Shown here: positions 48,945-57,692 of the stretch, piece after piece | Layout of the letters: every line of letters begins with the position of its first letter | Position numbering within the stretch: position 1 is the first letter of the stretch | NCBI GenBank assembly: GCA_963778465.1 | Contig: CAVZUK010000003.1 | Location: 1,612,001 to 1,676,000, forward strand | Source: CAVZBW01 sp963778465 | GTDB taxonomy: Bacteria; Actinomycetota; Acidimicrobiia; Acidimicrobiales; RAAP-2 | Length of the DNA stretch: 64,000 nt | Direction of reading: 5' to 3' | Notes under the pieces: model-generated | What the model was told of the DNA's origin: nothing | The model's input: the letters and a program-made list of their open reading frames with translations, nothing else | The model's database searches: none | Made by a program: the position numbers and the translations under genes

Positions 48945-49660
48945 CGCTCGTCGCTCTTCGACGGGAGGGGGAGGACCTCTTCGATGAGGTGAGCCCAGCG
49001 CCGGTCGGCCCACAGATCGGTCGGCGAGTCGATGTCGAGCGCCAGCTCCGGATGGCGGACGATGCGCCACTCGAGCCCCGACGATTCGCACGCACTCCGG
49101 TGCCGGTCGAACGAGCCCGGACCGTAGGAGAAGCGGAAGCCGCAGCGGGTCGGGAGCCCGATCACGTTGGTGCCGTCGTCGCGATGGTCGGGGACGAGGG
49201 TCACGCCGTCGAAGCGGGCGATGCCCGCGAGGCCCTCGGGAAGCGGGAGATCGGCGTGTGCGACGATCGCGTGCTCCACCCCCATCGTCGCCAGGTGCCC
49301 GACGCCAGCCTCCACCGCCCCGTTCAGGCCCCGGCCCGGCTCCCAGATGACGAGCGCGCCGAGCCCGCGTGCCCAGTCGGCGACCTCGCGGTCGTCGCAC
49401 ACGACGGCGACGGCCAGCGGTCGGGCCGCCTCGAGCACGTGCTCGGCCATGGCCATGGCGAGGCGACGCCGGCCGTCCTCGGTGAGGACCCCGCTGAGCC
49501 TGCCCTTGGCCCGACCAAACGCCTTGACCGGAACCAGCACGGCCTCTTGCCCGAGCGGCCCTCCGCCCCCACGATCGATCTCCGGGCGATCGACCGTCGT
49601 GCGCTCTGCGCCCGCGCGCTCGACGCCGGGCCGCCCGCTGCCGGTCGTGCCACCGAGCAT
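48941..49660 (-). CDS. cofC: 2-phospho-L-lactate / phosphoenolpyruvate guanylyltransferase (CofC/FbiD)
   Basis: Activates phosphoenolpyruvate or 2-phospholactate with GTP in coenzyme F420 synthesis. About 239 residues from ATG 49660; an upstream in-frame ATG at 49735 would add 25 residues next to a divergent gene and is less likely. The core starts AVLVPVKAFGRAKGRLSGVL, with the nucleotidyltransferase blocks VVCDD, HADLP, DGTNVIGLP and LDIDSPTDL. The FGPDS-like YGPGSFDRHR segment is characteristic. The first 40 residues are a variable extension. It is coupled to the PIG-L gene. Confidence 0.88.
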   Translation of the reverse strand: MLGGTTGSGRPGVERAGAERTTVDRPEIDRGGGGPLGQEAVLVPVKAFGRAKGRLSGVLTEDGRRRLAMAMAEHVLEAARPLAVAVVCDDREVADWARGLGALVIWEPGRGLNGAVEAGVGHLATMGVEHAIVAHADLPLPEGLAGIARFDGVTLVPDHRDDGTNVIGLPTRCGFRFSYGPGSFDRHRSACESSGLEWRIVRHPELALDIDSPTDLWADRRWAHLIEEVLPLPSKSDER

Positions 49661-49746
49661 CCCGCAGAGTGTATGGCCCGTCACCCGAAGCCGGTCCCGG
49701 GCGGTCGTAGGCTCGCGCAGGCCGAGTCTGTCCATGGGGGTTCCAC

Positions 49747-51024
49747 GTGAGCAAAGGTCCCGACGCGTCGCCCGTGTCCGAGCACTCCGAGGCCCACGAG
49801 CAATCGGGCCCGGGCGCGCCGGCCGACGCCGAGCGCGAGGAGGCTCTCCGGAGGGTGGGTGAGCTCCTGCTCCAGTCGGGCGTGAGCGAGCAGGAGATCC
49901 GCGGCGCCGAGGACGACGACGTGATCGACCTCCTGGCGGTCGACCGGTTGATGATGCCGGCCGGGGGCCGCTACACCCAGCGCGAGGTCGCCGAGATCAC
50001 GGGGCTGCGGCTCGATCTGATCCGTCGATTCTGGAGAGCACTGGGCTTCCTCGACATGACCGAGGACGAGGCGACGCTCACGGACTTCGACATCGAGGCC
50101 GCGCGCCTCTTCCAGGCGATCCTCGCGACGGGTTTGATCGACGTGGAGACGGCCGTGCACCTCGCCCGCGTCATCGGCTCGTCGATGGCGCGTGTCGCCG
50201 AGGCGCAGATGTCCCCCCGCCTCCCCGGTTCGGAATCCGACGATCCGGTGATCGCGGCGGACGGGTTCACGAGGCTCTTCCTCCCCGCGCTGCCGGCGCT
50301 CGCCCGGCTGCTCGAGTTCGTCTGGCGGCGTCACCTCCTGGCGGCGGCACGCCGCTCGATGCTGCTGCGGGTCCGCGGTCACATGGCCGGGCCGAGCCCG
50401 GTCCTCGCGGTCGGCTTCGCCGACATGGTCGGGTTCACGTTGCTGAGCCAGCACCTGACGGCCCAGGAGCTCGCCGACGTCGTCCGTCGGTTCGAGGACG
50501 TGTCGCACGACATCGTCACCGAGCTCGGCGGTCAGGCGGTGAAGATGATCGGCGACGAGGTGATGTTCGTGGTGGACGGGGCGCTGTCGGCGGCGAGGAT
50601 CGGCCTCCGGTTGGCGGAGGCCTACGCGGCCGACGAGCTGCTGAGCGACGTGCGGGTCGGATTGTCCGTCGGCACGGTGGTCGCCCGGGACGGCGACTAC
50701 TACGGTCCCATCGTCAACACGGCGCACCGCATCGTGAACATCGCCAACCCGGGGACCGTCGTCGTGTCCGACGAGTTTTGGGCGACGCTGTGCGCGCAGG
50801 CGCCCGACGAGTTCGAGGGTGTCGCGCTCCGTCCGAGGGTGCTCAAGGATCTCGGTCACGTCCAGCTGTGGCAGATCGCGCGCTCGGGGGAGGCGGCGAC
50901 GGGCTCGAGGGAGGAGCCCCAGCCTCCGCGCGACGGCCGCTGGGATCGCCTGGCGAGCGTCCGCTCCGAGCTCGAGGAACTTGCGGCCACCCCGGGGGAC
51001 GGCTCGGCGGACGCCGGCGAGTGA
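49747..51024 (+). CDS. Class III adenylate cyclase with N-terminal regulatory domain (Rv1264-like)
   Basis: Makes cAMP from ATP. 425 residues. The N-terminal part (about 30-205) looks like the adenylate cyclase regulatory domain of mycobacterial Rv1264, which senses pH; it includes a TQREVAEITGLRLDLIRRFWRALGF helix pair. The catalytic domain has metal aspartates D226 (FADMVGF) and D270 (MIGDEVMF), the adenine-choosing K266 and D317, and transition-state N324 and R328 (NTAHRI). All are present, so it should be active as a homodimer. The K/D pair predicts ATP over GTP. A TAGGCT box at 49708 is 34 nt upstream, so this gene probably has a leader. Confidence 0.9.
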   Translation: MSKGPDASPVSEHSEAHEQSGPGAPADAEREEALRRVGELLLQSGVSEQEIRGAEDDDVIDLLAVDRLMMPAGGRYTQREVAEITGLRLDLIRRFWRALGFLDMTEDEATLTDFDIEAARLFQAILATGLIDVETAVHLARVIGSSMARVAEAQMSPRLPGSESDDPVIAADGFTRLFLPALPALARLLEFVWRRHLLAAARRSMLLRVRGHMAGPSPVLAVGFADMVGFTLLSQHLTAQELADVVRRFEDVSHDIVTELGGQAVKMIGDEVMFVVDGALSAARIGLRLAEAYAADELLSDVRVGLSVGTVVARDGDYYGPIVNTAHRIVNIANPGTVVVSDEFWATLCAQAPDEFEGVALRPRVLKDLGHVQLWQIARSGEAATGSREEPQPPRDGRWDRLASVRSELEELAATPGDGSADAGE

Positions 51025-51039
51025 TCCGGGCGCCCCGCC

Positions 51040-53717
51040 CTACGCGGCCGTGAGCCGCGCCGTCACGATCTCCCACGGCCCGAGCGTGATGGCTCCCTCG
51101 AAGGGCGACAGTGGCAGGCCGCGCAGGTCGACCAACCAGCCGGCCGCCGACCCGAAGGTGACCTCCGCCGGGCCGTCGGAGGGATTGCACAGCCGCACCT
51201 CGAGGAGGCCCTGCTGACGGCGCACGGCGGTCACGACCGCCCCCTCGACGGACAGCTCGGACCCCCGCGCCTTGCGCCAGCCGCCGCCGAGGCTGTGCAC
51301 CGACTCGAGAGGCACGAGGAAGTCGTCGGCCATCGCCCAGGGGTCGACGTCCTCGACGGCGAGCGCGTAGCGGGCGCAGATGTTCTCGCCGACCAGCTGC
51401 AGCCCGTCGACGGGGGTGAGCGGCCCGGCGGGGAACGGTCGGTACGTCATCCCGAGCCTCGACAGCATCCCGGTCGAGCGCAGCAGCGTCAGCGCCAGGG
51501 CGTGGGCCCGGGTGCTTCCGTCGACCTCGCGCACGTCGACGAGCTCGTACTCGTTGAGCCCGTCGTGGCACACGGTCAGGCCGCCGGCGCGGACGAAGCG
51601 ACGCGACGGGAAGGTCGGCAGGCCGTACTCGTCGGCCCGACCCTCCGCCTCGAGGCCCCGCCGCACGGTGGCGAAGGCGCACTCGGCCTCGGACTCCGCC
51701 GCCGGCATCGGGAGCGGTAGGTGGACCCGCAGCCGGTGGTCGCGGCTCGGGTTGACGAAAGAATGGCGGATGGAGAGCACCGGGTCGTCGGCATGGAGCT
51801 CGAGGCGCGTGTGCACGTCGACGAGCTGCTCGCCGGTCCTCTTCCCCGCAGTGCCCTCCACCCGGTCCGGCCACCGGTACGTGGAGGTGTACGTCACCGC
51901 GGCGCGCACCGGGCCCGACTCGACGACCGCCGCCGACACCGACTCGGGGAGCTCGACCACCGTGTCGTGGCGGGGCGGGGAGTAGTTGTACGAGTCGCCG
52001 TGGTCCCCGCCGTCCACGAGCCGCCCGAAGCCCGCCAGCCCGTTCACCTCGAAGGTGCCGTCGGAAGGGTCGACGACGACGGTCACGAGGCCGTTGCTCA
52101 GCCGCGCACCGGCCGGCTCCCCGTCTGCGGCCCCGGTCGTGCTCGCGGTCACCGGGTGCTCGAGGGCCACGGGCGTGAAGCGGTCCCAGCCGAAGCCCGG
52201 CACGCTCGCGACCCGGGCTACCACCCGACGGATCGGGGGCTGGTCGAGCCGCACGTGCACCGGCATGTCCGGACGAGCGCCCAAGCGTGTGTAGATCTCC
52301 TGCTTGGCCTCGGAGATGGCGATCGGGCGCTCGTCCGCCCCGATCGAGACCGTGATGTGGAGCCCCGCGTCGTCCTCGGTGACCGTGACGGCCTGCACGT
52401 AGGTGTCGTTGTCGATCTTCGGGCCCTGCAACATGCCGAGCACCGTGCGGACGGTGTCGGCGTCGAGGGTCATCGTTCCGGGCAGCCCGCTGCGCTCGGA
52501 GACGACCTGGACGTCGGGCGGGGGCTGGGCGCCCACCACGGTGAGCTCGACGACGCCCCCCGGGTGCGTGCCACGGGGTTGACGACCACCGGACCGCCCT
52601 CGGCCATCGAGCGACCCAGGGTGGCGAGCGCCTCGCTCGAGATCTTCTCCGCGATCTGCCGGGACTCCTCGAAGCGATGCAGCACCGCGTCGACCACCTC
52701 GTCGATCGAGCAGGCGCAGATCGAGTCGTGGGCCGAGTTCCGGATCACCCCGAGCCACGCCAGCTCGAGGAGACGGTCGGGCCACCGGTCGGGCGGCGCG
52801 AAGAGGGCGGCGAGCGGCTCGGCGCGGCGCTCGAGGGCGCGCTCCGTCGACGCCGCGGCCTGCTTGACGTCCACGCGGTTCGAGGCGACGCCCATCAAGA
52901 CGTTGGCCCGGGCCCCGGAGCGCAGCTCGCCCCGCCAGACCTCCAGGCCCTCGGTCGGCGCGGTGGGCAGGTACTCCCCGAGCGAGCCGATCTCGACCCG
53001 GTACTCGTCCTGGATGGCGTTGGCCTCGTGGACGACCCGGCCGAGGTGGGGTTGGGGGCGGAGGTGGTCGCAGCCGTTCATGAGCAGCATCGGGCCGATG
53101 AGGAAGTGCGAGACCTCCTGCTCGTGGTCGGCGATGCGTTGCACCACGGCCTTGGCGTCGTCCGGAAGGGCCGCGCCGTTGCAGTAGCCCACGGGGAGAT
53201 ACTCGGCGCGCACCCTCGAGCCGTCCGGCGCCTCCCACCAGAACGCCGTCGACGTCACGGACGACGGCACCCCCCGCCACACCACCGCGTGCTCGAAGCC
53301 GGCGAGGCGGAGGATCTGGGGCATCTGGGCGATGTGCCCGAACATGTCGGGGAGGTAGCCGACCGCCGCGGCCTCGCCGAAGGCGGCGGCCCGGGCGATG
53401 CCCATCTGGAGGTTGCGGACGATGGTCTCGCCCGAGACCAGGAACTCGTCCATCAGGATGTACCAGGGGCCCATCGACAGGCGCCCGGAGGCCGAGAGCG
53501 CACGGAGCCGGCCCTCCGCCTCGGGCCGGACCTCGAGGTAGTCGTCCACGACGGCCATCTGGCCGTCCAGGAGGAATCGCGAGTACGAGGGGTCGGCCTC
53601 GAGCATCGGCACCAGGTCGTCGAGCAGCTGCACCAGCCGGTACCGGAAGGCCTGGAAGGGCTCGTACCACTCCCGGTCCCAGTGCGTGTGCGGGACGATC
53701 ACGACTCGGCGGGTCAT
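51040..53717 (-). pseudogene. Glycoside hydrolase family 38 alpha-mannosidase, single frameshift
   Basis: Removes alpha-linked mannose from glycans. Translated from ATG 53717, the first frame gives the GH38 catalytic domain: HTHWDREW (10-17, zinc ligands H12 and D14) and GYLPDMFGHIAQMP with the nucleophile D124. It ends wrongly after VVVNPVARTRG. The other frame continues with VVELTVVG and codes the C-terminal beta domain to LGPWEIVTARLTAA at 51040. Adding one G to the six-G run at 52556-52561 (C on the plus strand) restores one protein of about 892 residues. Probably a homopolymer error, but true inactivation is possible. Convergent with the cyclase gene. Confidence 0.85.
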
Positions 53718-53789
53718 GCCGGCAAGGCTATGGCACCTCGTCGCGCTCGAGCACCCGCCCGGTGCGTGCCGAGCGCGGGTACACGGTCC

Positions 53790-53795
53790 TACGAT
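53790..53795 (+). promoter_or_regulatory. Putative -10 box (TACGAT) for matB
   Basis: TACGAT is 32 nt before the ATG at 53828, so the transcript would have a leader of about 25 nt. The same hexamer precedes tldD. Confidence 0.35.
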
Positions 53796-53827
53796 CACTC
53801 GGCCGTGCCCGCCGACCGCCCCGCCCG

Positions 53828-55345
53828 ATGAACGCGGTTCCCTCGCCGCCGCTGCCCGGATGGTGGTCGGCCCGCTGGGCCGCGGATCCCGGCGCCGAGA
53901 TCCTCCGAGTGGCCGGGCCGGGGGATCTCGGGTCGACCGGCTGGATCCGGGCGGGCGAGCTCGAGGAGCGCACGAGGGCCGCCGCCCGGCGTCTGCAGGG
54001 GCATGGCGTCGTCCCGGGGGACCGCGTCCTGTGGTCGGCACAGCGCAGCGCGGAGTCGGTGGTGGCCGCGCTCGGCATCCTGCGCCTCGGATCGATCCTC
54101 GTGCCGGTCAACCCGGAGATCACCGGGCGCGAGCTCCGCCACGTGGTGGGCGACGTCGAGCCGAGGCTGGCCATCGTCGACGAGCCCGGGCCGGGGGCCC
54201 AGCGGGTGGTCGAGGGCCTCGCCGAGCTCGCGCACGGGCGGGGAGGCGTGCCGGCAGTCGGTGCGGCGGTCCCGGAGGCGCCCATGGGGTCGGCACCCGC
54301 GCCCGTACTCGACGGGGTCGGGGGCAGCGACCTCGCGCTGGTCGTCTACACGTCGGGCACGACCGGTCGCCCCAAAGGCGCGATGCTCACCCACGCCAAC
54401 CTCGCCGCCGGGGTGTCCTCGCTCATCGAGGCCTGGCACTGGACGCCTTCGGACCGCCTCTCCCTCGCGTTGCCCCTCTTCCACGTGCACGGCCTGGTCG
54501 CAGGGCTCTTCGGCTCCCTCGCGTCGGGCGGCTCGGTGGTGGTGTTTCCCCGCTTCGACCCCGGGGAGGTCCTCGCCAGCCCGGAGCGGCACGGCGCCAC
54601 CATGTTCTTCGGGGTGCCCACCATGTACCACCGACTGGTGGCGACCGAGGGGGTCGAGCGCCTGGGGGCCCTGCGCCTCTGCGTCTCGGGCTCCGCGGCG
54701 CTCCCGGCGGACCTGTGGACGGAGGTGCGCCGCCGGACGGGGGTGGCCGTGCTCGAGCGCTACGGGATGACCGAGACGCTGCTCACGATGTCCAACCCCT
54801 ACGAGGGCGAACGCCGGCCCGGGACGGTCGGCTTCCCCCTTCCGGGCGCGCGGTCGACGCTCTCGCCCGACGGCGAGCTCCTCGTGGCGGGGCCGACGGT
54901 CTTCGCCGGGTACTGGCGGCAACCCGAGGCCACCGCGGCCTGCTACGAGGGGGAGTGGTTCCGCACCGGGGATCTCGCCCGGCTCGACGACGACGGCTAC
55001 CTGGTCATCCGGGGCCGGGCCAAGGAGCTCATCATCAGCGGCGGCTACAACGTGTATCCCGCCGAGGTCGAGGACGTCTTGTCCCAGCATCCCGACATCG
55101 CCGAGGTGGCCGTGGCCGGGCTCCCGTCGAAGGAGTGGGGCGAGACCGTTGCGGCGTGGGTCGTCCCCACCCCCGGCGCCGCCGCCTCACCCGAGGCCGC
55201 CTCGGTGCTGTCCTCCCGGCTCCAGGAATTCGCCGCCGGGCAGCTCGCGCCCTACAAGTGTCCCCGCGAGGTCCACGTGGTCGCCGCATTGCCGCGCAAC
55301 GCCCTCGGCAAGATCCAGCGCCACGAGCTCGGCCGGCCGCTCTAG
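53828..55345 (+). CDS. MatB-like malonyl-CoA synthetase / acyl-CoA ligase
   Basis: AMP-forming CoA ligase of 505 residues resembling Streptomyces MatB, which activates malonate or methylmalonate. P-loop YTSGTTGRPKGAM, LPLFHVHGLVAGLFGSL, ATMFFGVPTMYHRL, ERYGMTETL, WFRTGDLA and the C-terminal lysine in ALGKIQRHEL are present; the FHVHGL and FGVPTMYHR blocks are especially MatB-like. It could supply (methyl)malonyl-CoA, in line with the mutase and carboxylase elsewhere in the window. The stop codon TAG (55343-55345) lies inside the CTAG target of an IS481-type insertion, so the coding region is intact to its last codon. Confidence 0.85.
   Translation: MNAVPSPPLPGWWSARWAADPGAEILRVAGPGDLGSTGWIRAGELEERTRAAARRLQGHGVVPGDRVLWSAQRSAESVVAALGILRLGSILVPVNPEITGRELRHVVGDVEPRLAIVDEPGPGAQRVVEGLAELAHGRGGVPAVGAAVPEAPMGSAPAPVLDGVGGSDLALVVYTSGTTGRPKGAMLTHANLAAGVSSLIEAWHWTPSDRLSLALPLFHVHGLVAGLFGSLASGGSVVVFPRFDPGEVLASPERHGATMFFGVPTMYHRLVATEGVERLGALRLCVSGSAALPADLWTEVRRRTGVAVLERYGMTETLLTMSNPYEGERRPGTVGFPLPGARSTLSPDGELLVAGPTVFAGYWRQPEATAACYEGEWFRTGDLARLDDDGYLVIRGRAKELIISGGYNVYPAEVEDVLSQHPDIAEVAVAGLPSKEWGETVAAWVVPTPGAAASPEAASVLSSRLQEFAAGQLAPYKCPREVHVVAALPRNALGKIQRHELGRPL
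55342..55345. repeat. Left CTAG target-site duplication of the IS element
   Basis: CTAG directly abuts the left inverted repeat. The same four bases follow the right end at 56416-56419. IS481 elements are known to insert at and duplicate CTAG (NCTAGN) sites. Confidence 0.75.
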
Positions 55346-56415
55346 ATGTACTCGGTCATCACGTTCATGACAGGCGGCTGATCGGCGGCCGACCTCCAAG
55401 AGCGCTGTGAGGGCGCTCGGTGTTGTAGCGCCGGAGCCATACTTGCAGGGCCCTGCGTCGCTGTGCGTTGGTCCGATACACGCGCCGGTAGGCCCACTCG
55501 ACCTGGAGAGTGCGGTTGAGGCGCTCCACCTTGCCGTTCTGCCAGGGGCAGTGGGGTCTGATGAGCCGGTGCTTGGCACCAAGCGCGTCGAGGGCGGCCT
55601 TGAAGTCCCGGCTGCGGACGTAGTTCTTGGCGTTGTCGCTCATCACCTCAGCGGGCACCGGGATGCCGTTTTGGGGGAAAGCCGCGGCGGCCCGGAGGAG
55701 GAATTCGGCGCACGTGTAGCCCCTCTCGTCGGAGAGGATCTCCGAGTAAGCGAACCTCGAGTGGTCGTCGACCATCGAGTGGACGTAGTCGAAGCCAATC
55801 CGGCGCTTGGACCCCGGACGCGTCCCGCGACCGTTGGCCCGCCACCCACCGCCTTCGGGGATCCTCCCCAGCTTCTTCACGTCGAGGTGGACGAGCTCGC
55901 CCGGGCGGGCCCGCTCGTAGCGGAGCCCTGTCGACCTCGAGGCCCGGATCACCTCACCGGTCATGGGATCGCACTCGGGCAGCCTCGGCACCCCGTGGCG
56001 GCGCAAGATCCTCGTCACCGTGCGCTCGGGGACCCCGGTCAGTCTGGAGAGGCCAGCAGGGCCGCAGCGCTGCGCTTGACGGAGGCGCAGGACGCGTGCG
56101 ACCAGCTTGGGGTCGGTGGCATTGGGGTATCGATGCGGCCGGCTCGAACGATCCTCGAGGCCGGCGAGGCCCTCCTGGTCGAACCGCCTCACCCACCGAT
56201 GGGCGCACTGTCTCGAAATTCCCATCGCCCTGGCGACGTGGGCGACGGGCATTCCCTGGGCGCGGACCCGCTCGACGAGCAGCTGGCGTCCCCTCGGAGT
56301 CAGTCGGGCATTACGGTGCGGCACGAAGGCCTCCTTGGTCGTGTGGCTGGAACCATCACGATCTTGGAGGCCTTCGACTGTGTCAGCACGTCACCAACGC
56401 CGCGGCCGAGTACAT
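55346..56415 (-). mobile_element. IS481-family insertion sequence, 1070 bp, apparently intact
   Basis: Bounded by imperfect inverted repeats of about 25 bp: ATGTACTCGG matches exactly at both ends, then CGTT and TGAC blocks match. One transposase gene fills the element on the minus strand. Flanking CTAG duplicates mark a recent, precise insertion between the matB stop codon and the promoter of the rpiB-like gene. Confidence 0.88.
55365..56324 (-). CDS. IS481-family transposase
   Basis: 319 residues. N-terminal HTH region (GMPVAHVARAMGISRQCAHRWVRRF) followed by a second winged-helix part, then the rve integrase core with the DDE triad D148 (HLDVKK), D230 (VMSDNAKNY) and E267 (WQNGKVERLN). The end YNTERPHSALGGRPP is typical of IS481/IS3-like enzymes. 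There is no frameshift and all catalytic residues are present, so it is probably active. Confidence 0.94.
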   Translation of the reverse strand: MPHRNARLTPRGRQLLVERVRAQGMPVAHVARAMGISRQCAHRWVRRFDQEGLAGLEDRSSRPHRYPNATDPKLVARVLRLRQAQRCGPAGLSRLTGVPERTVTRILRRHGVPRLPECDPMTGEVIRASRSTGLRYERARPGELVHLDVKKLGRIPEGGGWRANGRGTRPGSKRRIGFDYVHSMVDDHSRFAYSEILSDERGYTCAEFLLRAAAAFPQNGIPVPAEVMSDNAKNYVRSRDFKAALDALGAKHRLIRPHCPWQNGKVERLNRTLQVEWAYRRVYRTNAQRRRALQVWLRRYNTERPHSALGGRPPISRLS

Positions 56416-56419
56416 CTAG
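56416..56419. repeat. Right CTAG target-site duplication of the IS element
   Basis: CTAG follows the right inverted repeat and mirrors 55342-55345. Confidence 0.75.
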
Positions 56420-56443
56420 CTCCGGCCGGAGAGTCGGGCCGTA

Positions 56444-56449
56444 TAGCTT
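56444..56449 (+). promoter_or_regulatory. Putative -10 box (TAGCTT) for rpiB-like gene
   Basis: TAGCTT ends 7 nt before the GTG at 56457. It lies just 25 bp from the right end of the IS element, so the insertion displaced the natural -35 region or left it at the element edge. Confidence 0.4.
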
Positions 56450-56456
56450 CGGTCCC

Positions 56457-56888
56457 GTGCGCGTGGCCTTCGGTACGGACGAGGACACCGCCGTCACGCG
56501 TGCCGTCGTGGAGCGCCTCCGTGGCGCCGGCCACGAGGTCGTGCTCGTCGCTCCCGGTGCCGAGTGGCCGGAGGCCGGGCGCGCCGTCGGGTTGGCGGTG
56601 GCCGGTGGCGGGGCCGATCGCGGCGTGGTGTGCTGCAGCACCGGGACCGGCGTCGCCATGGCGGCCAACAAGGTCCCCGGCGTGCGGGCCGCCCTCTGCA
56701 CGGACGCCGAGACGGCCGTCGGCGCCCGTCGGTGGAACGACGCCAACGTCCTTGCCTTTGGCCTCCGGCTGACGACCGAGACGGTGGCCGCCGAGATGCT
56801 GGAGGCCTTCTTGGGGGCCGAGGTGGATCCCGACGAGCTGCCGGCGATCGCGCGCCTCGAGACCGGGCCGCCCGGCGGCCGTGGCTGA
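56457..56888 (+). CDS. RpiB/LacA/LacB-family sugar-phosphate isomerase
   Basis: 143 residues of the RpiB fold, which interconverts ribose-5-phosphate and ribulose-5-phosphate. The catalytic cysteine fits C60 in GVVCCSTGTGVAMAANKVPGVRAAL, and NDANVLAFGLRLT is the conserved end block. The usual N-terminal GSDHAG reads GTDEDT, so the histidine that helps phosphate or ring-opening chemistry is missing; this variant also occurs among divergent actinobacterial members. Its exact sugar is uncertain. The rnhB start overlaps its last codons by 8 bp. Confidence 0.85.
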   Translation: MRVAFGTDEDTAVTRAVVERLRGAGHEVVLVAPGAEWPEAGRAVGLAVAGGGADRGVVCCSTGTGVAMAANKVPGVRAALCTDAETAVGARRWNDANVLAFGLRLTTETVAAEMLEAFLGAEVDPDELPAIARLETGPPGGRG

Positions 56889-57684
56889 GCGCCTCCGCCC
56901 GACCCTCGAGCACGAGCGGTCGCTGTGGACGGCCGGTCACCGCTGGGTGGCGGGGATCGACGAGGTGGGGCGTGGTGCCTGGGCCGGACCGGTCAGCGTG
57001 GGGATCGCGGTCGTGAGCCCGTCGGACGAGATCGGCGCCATGCCCGAGGGTCTGTGCGACTCGAAGCTCGTGCCAGAGGCGCGCCGCGAGGAGCTGTTCT
57101 CCGAGGTGGCGGGCTGGTGCGACGCCTGGGCGGTGGGTCACGCCCAAGCGTCGGAGTGCGATCGCTACGGGATGACGGCGGCCCTGCGCCTGGCCGGCCT
57201 CCGGGCCCTCGGCACGCTGCGGCGGCGCATGGACGCCGTCTTGGTGGACGGCCCGCACGATCTGTTGAAGGACCTGTCGAGGGTCAACGGTGGGGCGGGA
57301 CCGGTCGATAGCCCGCGCCGCCTGCCGTGGTCGGCTGTCCAGGCGGACTTCGACGAGGCGGTCGCCCGGATCCGCCGTCGCCGGCCGCCCAAGGTCGTGG
57401 TGCCGGTCGTCGACGGGGACGCCCGCTGTGCGGCCGTGGCCGCAGCCTCCATCCTCGCCAAGGTGGTCCGGGATCGCCTGATGCGCGAGGAGTCCCATCA
57501 CTTCCCCGGCTACGAGTTCCACAGCAACAAGGGGTATCCGTCGCCCGCACACGTCATGGCGCTGCGGGGCTACGGCCTGACCTCTATCCACCGGCGCACG
57601 TGGGCTTTTGTCGACGAGCTCTACTGGTTGACCGGAACGGGGACGACCGACCCGGAGCCCGAGGGGGGCCGCACCGTACACTGA
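56881..57684 (+). CDS. rnhB: Ribonuclease HII
   Basis: Removes RNA from RNA-DNA hybrids and single ribonucleotides from DNA. 267 residues. The catalytic block GIDEVGRGAWAGPV has D27 and E28; the third acidic residue is in DAVLVDG and the fourth is in the AAASILAKVVRDRLM region. An extra loop (about 130-150: RVNGGAGPVDSPRRLP) is longer than in E. coli. GTG start overlaps the RpiB-like gene by 8 bp. Confidence 0.92.
   Translation: MAERLRPTLEHERSLWTAGHRWVAGIDEVGRGAWAGPVSVGIAVVSPSDEIGAMPEGLCDSKLVPEARREELFSEVAGWCDAWAVGHAQASECDRYGMTAALRLAGLRALGTLRRRMDAVLVDGPHDLLKDLSRVNGGAGPVDSPRRLPWSAVQADFDEAVARIRRRRPPKVVVPVVDGDARCAAVAAASILAKVVRDRLMREESHHFPGYEFHSNKGYPSPAHVMALRGYGLTSIHRRTWAFVDELYWLTGTGTTDPEPEGGRTVH
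57677..57682 (+). promoter_or_regulatory. Putative -10 box (TACACT) for DMT transporter
   Basis: TACACT overlaps the end of rnhB and ends 10 nt before the ATG at 57693. Confidence 0.35.
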
Positions 57685-57692
57685 GGTCCTCC

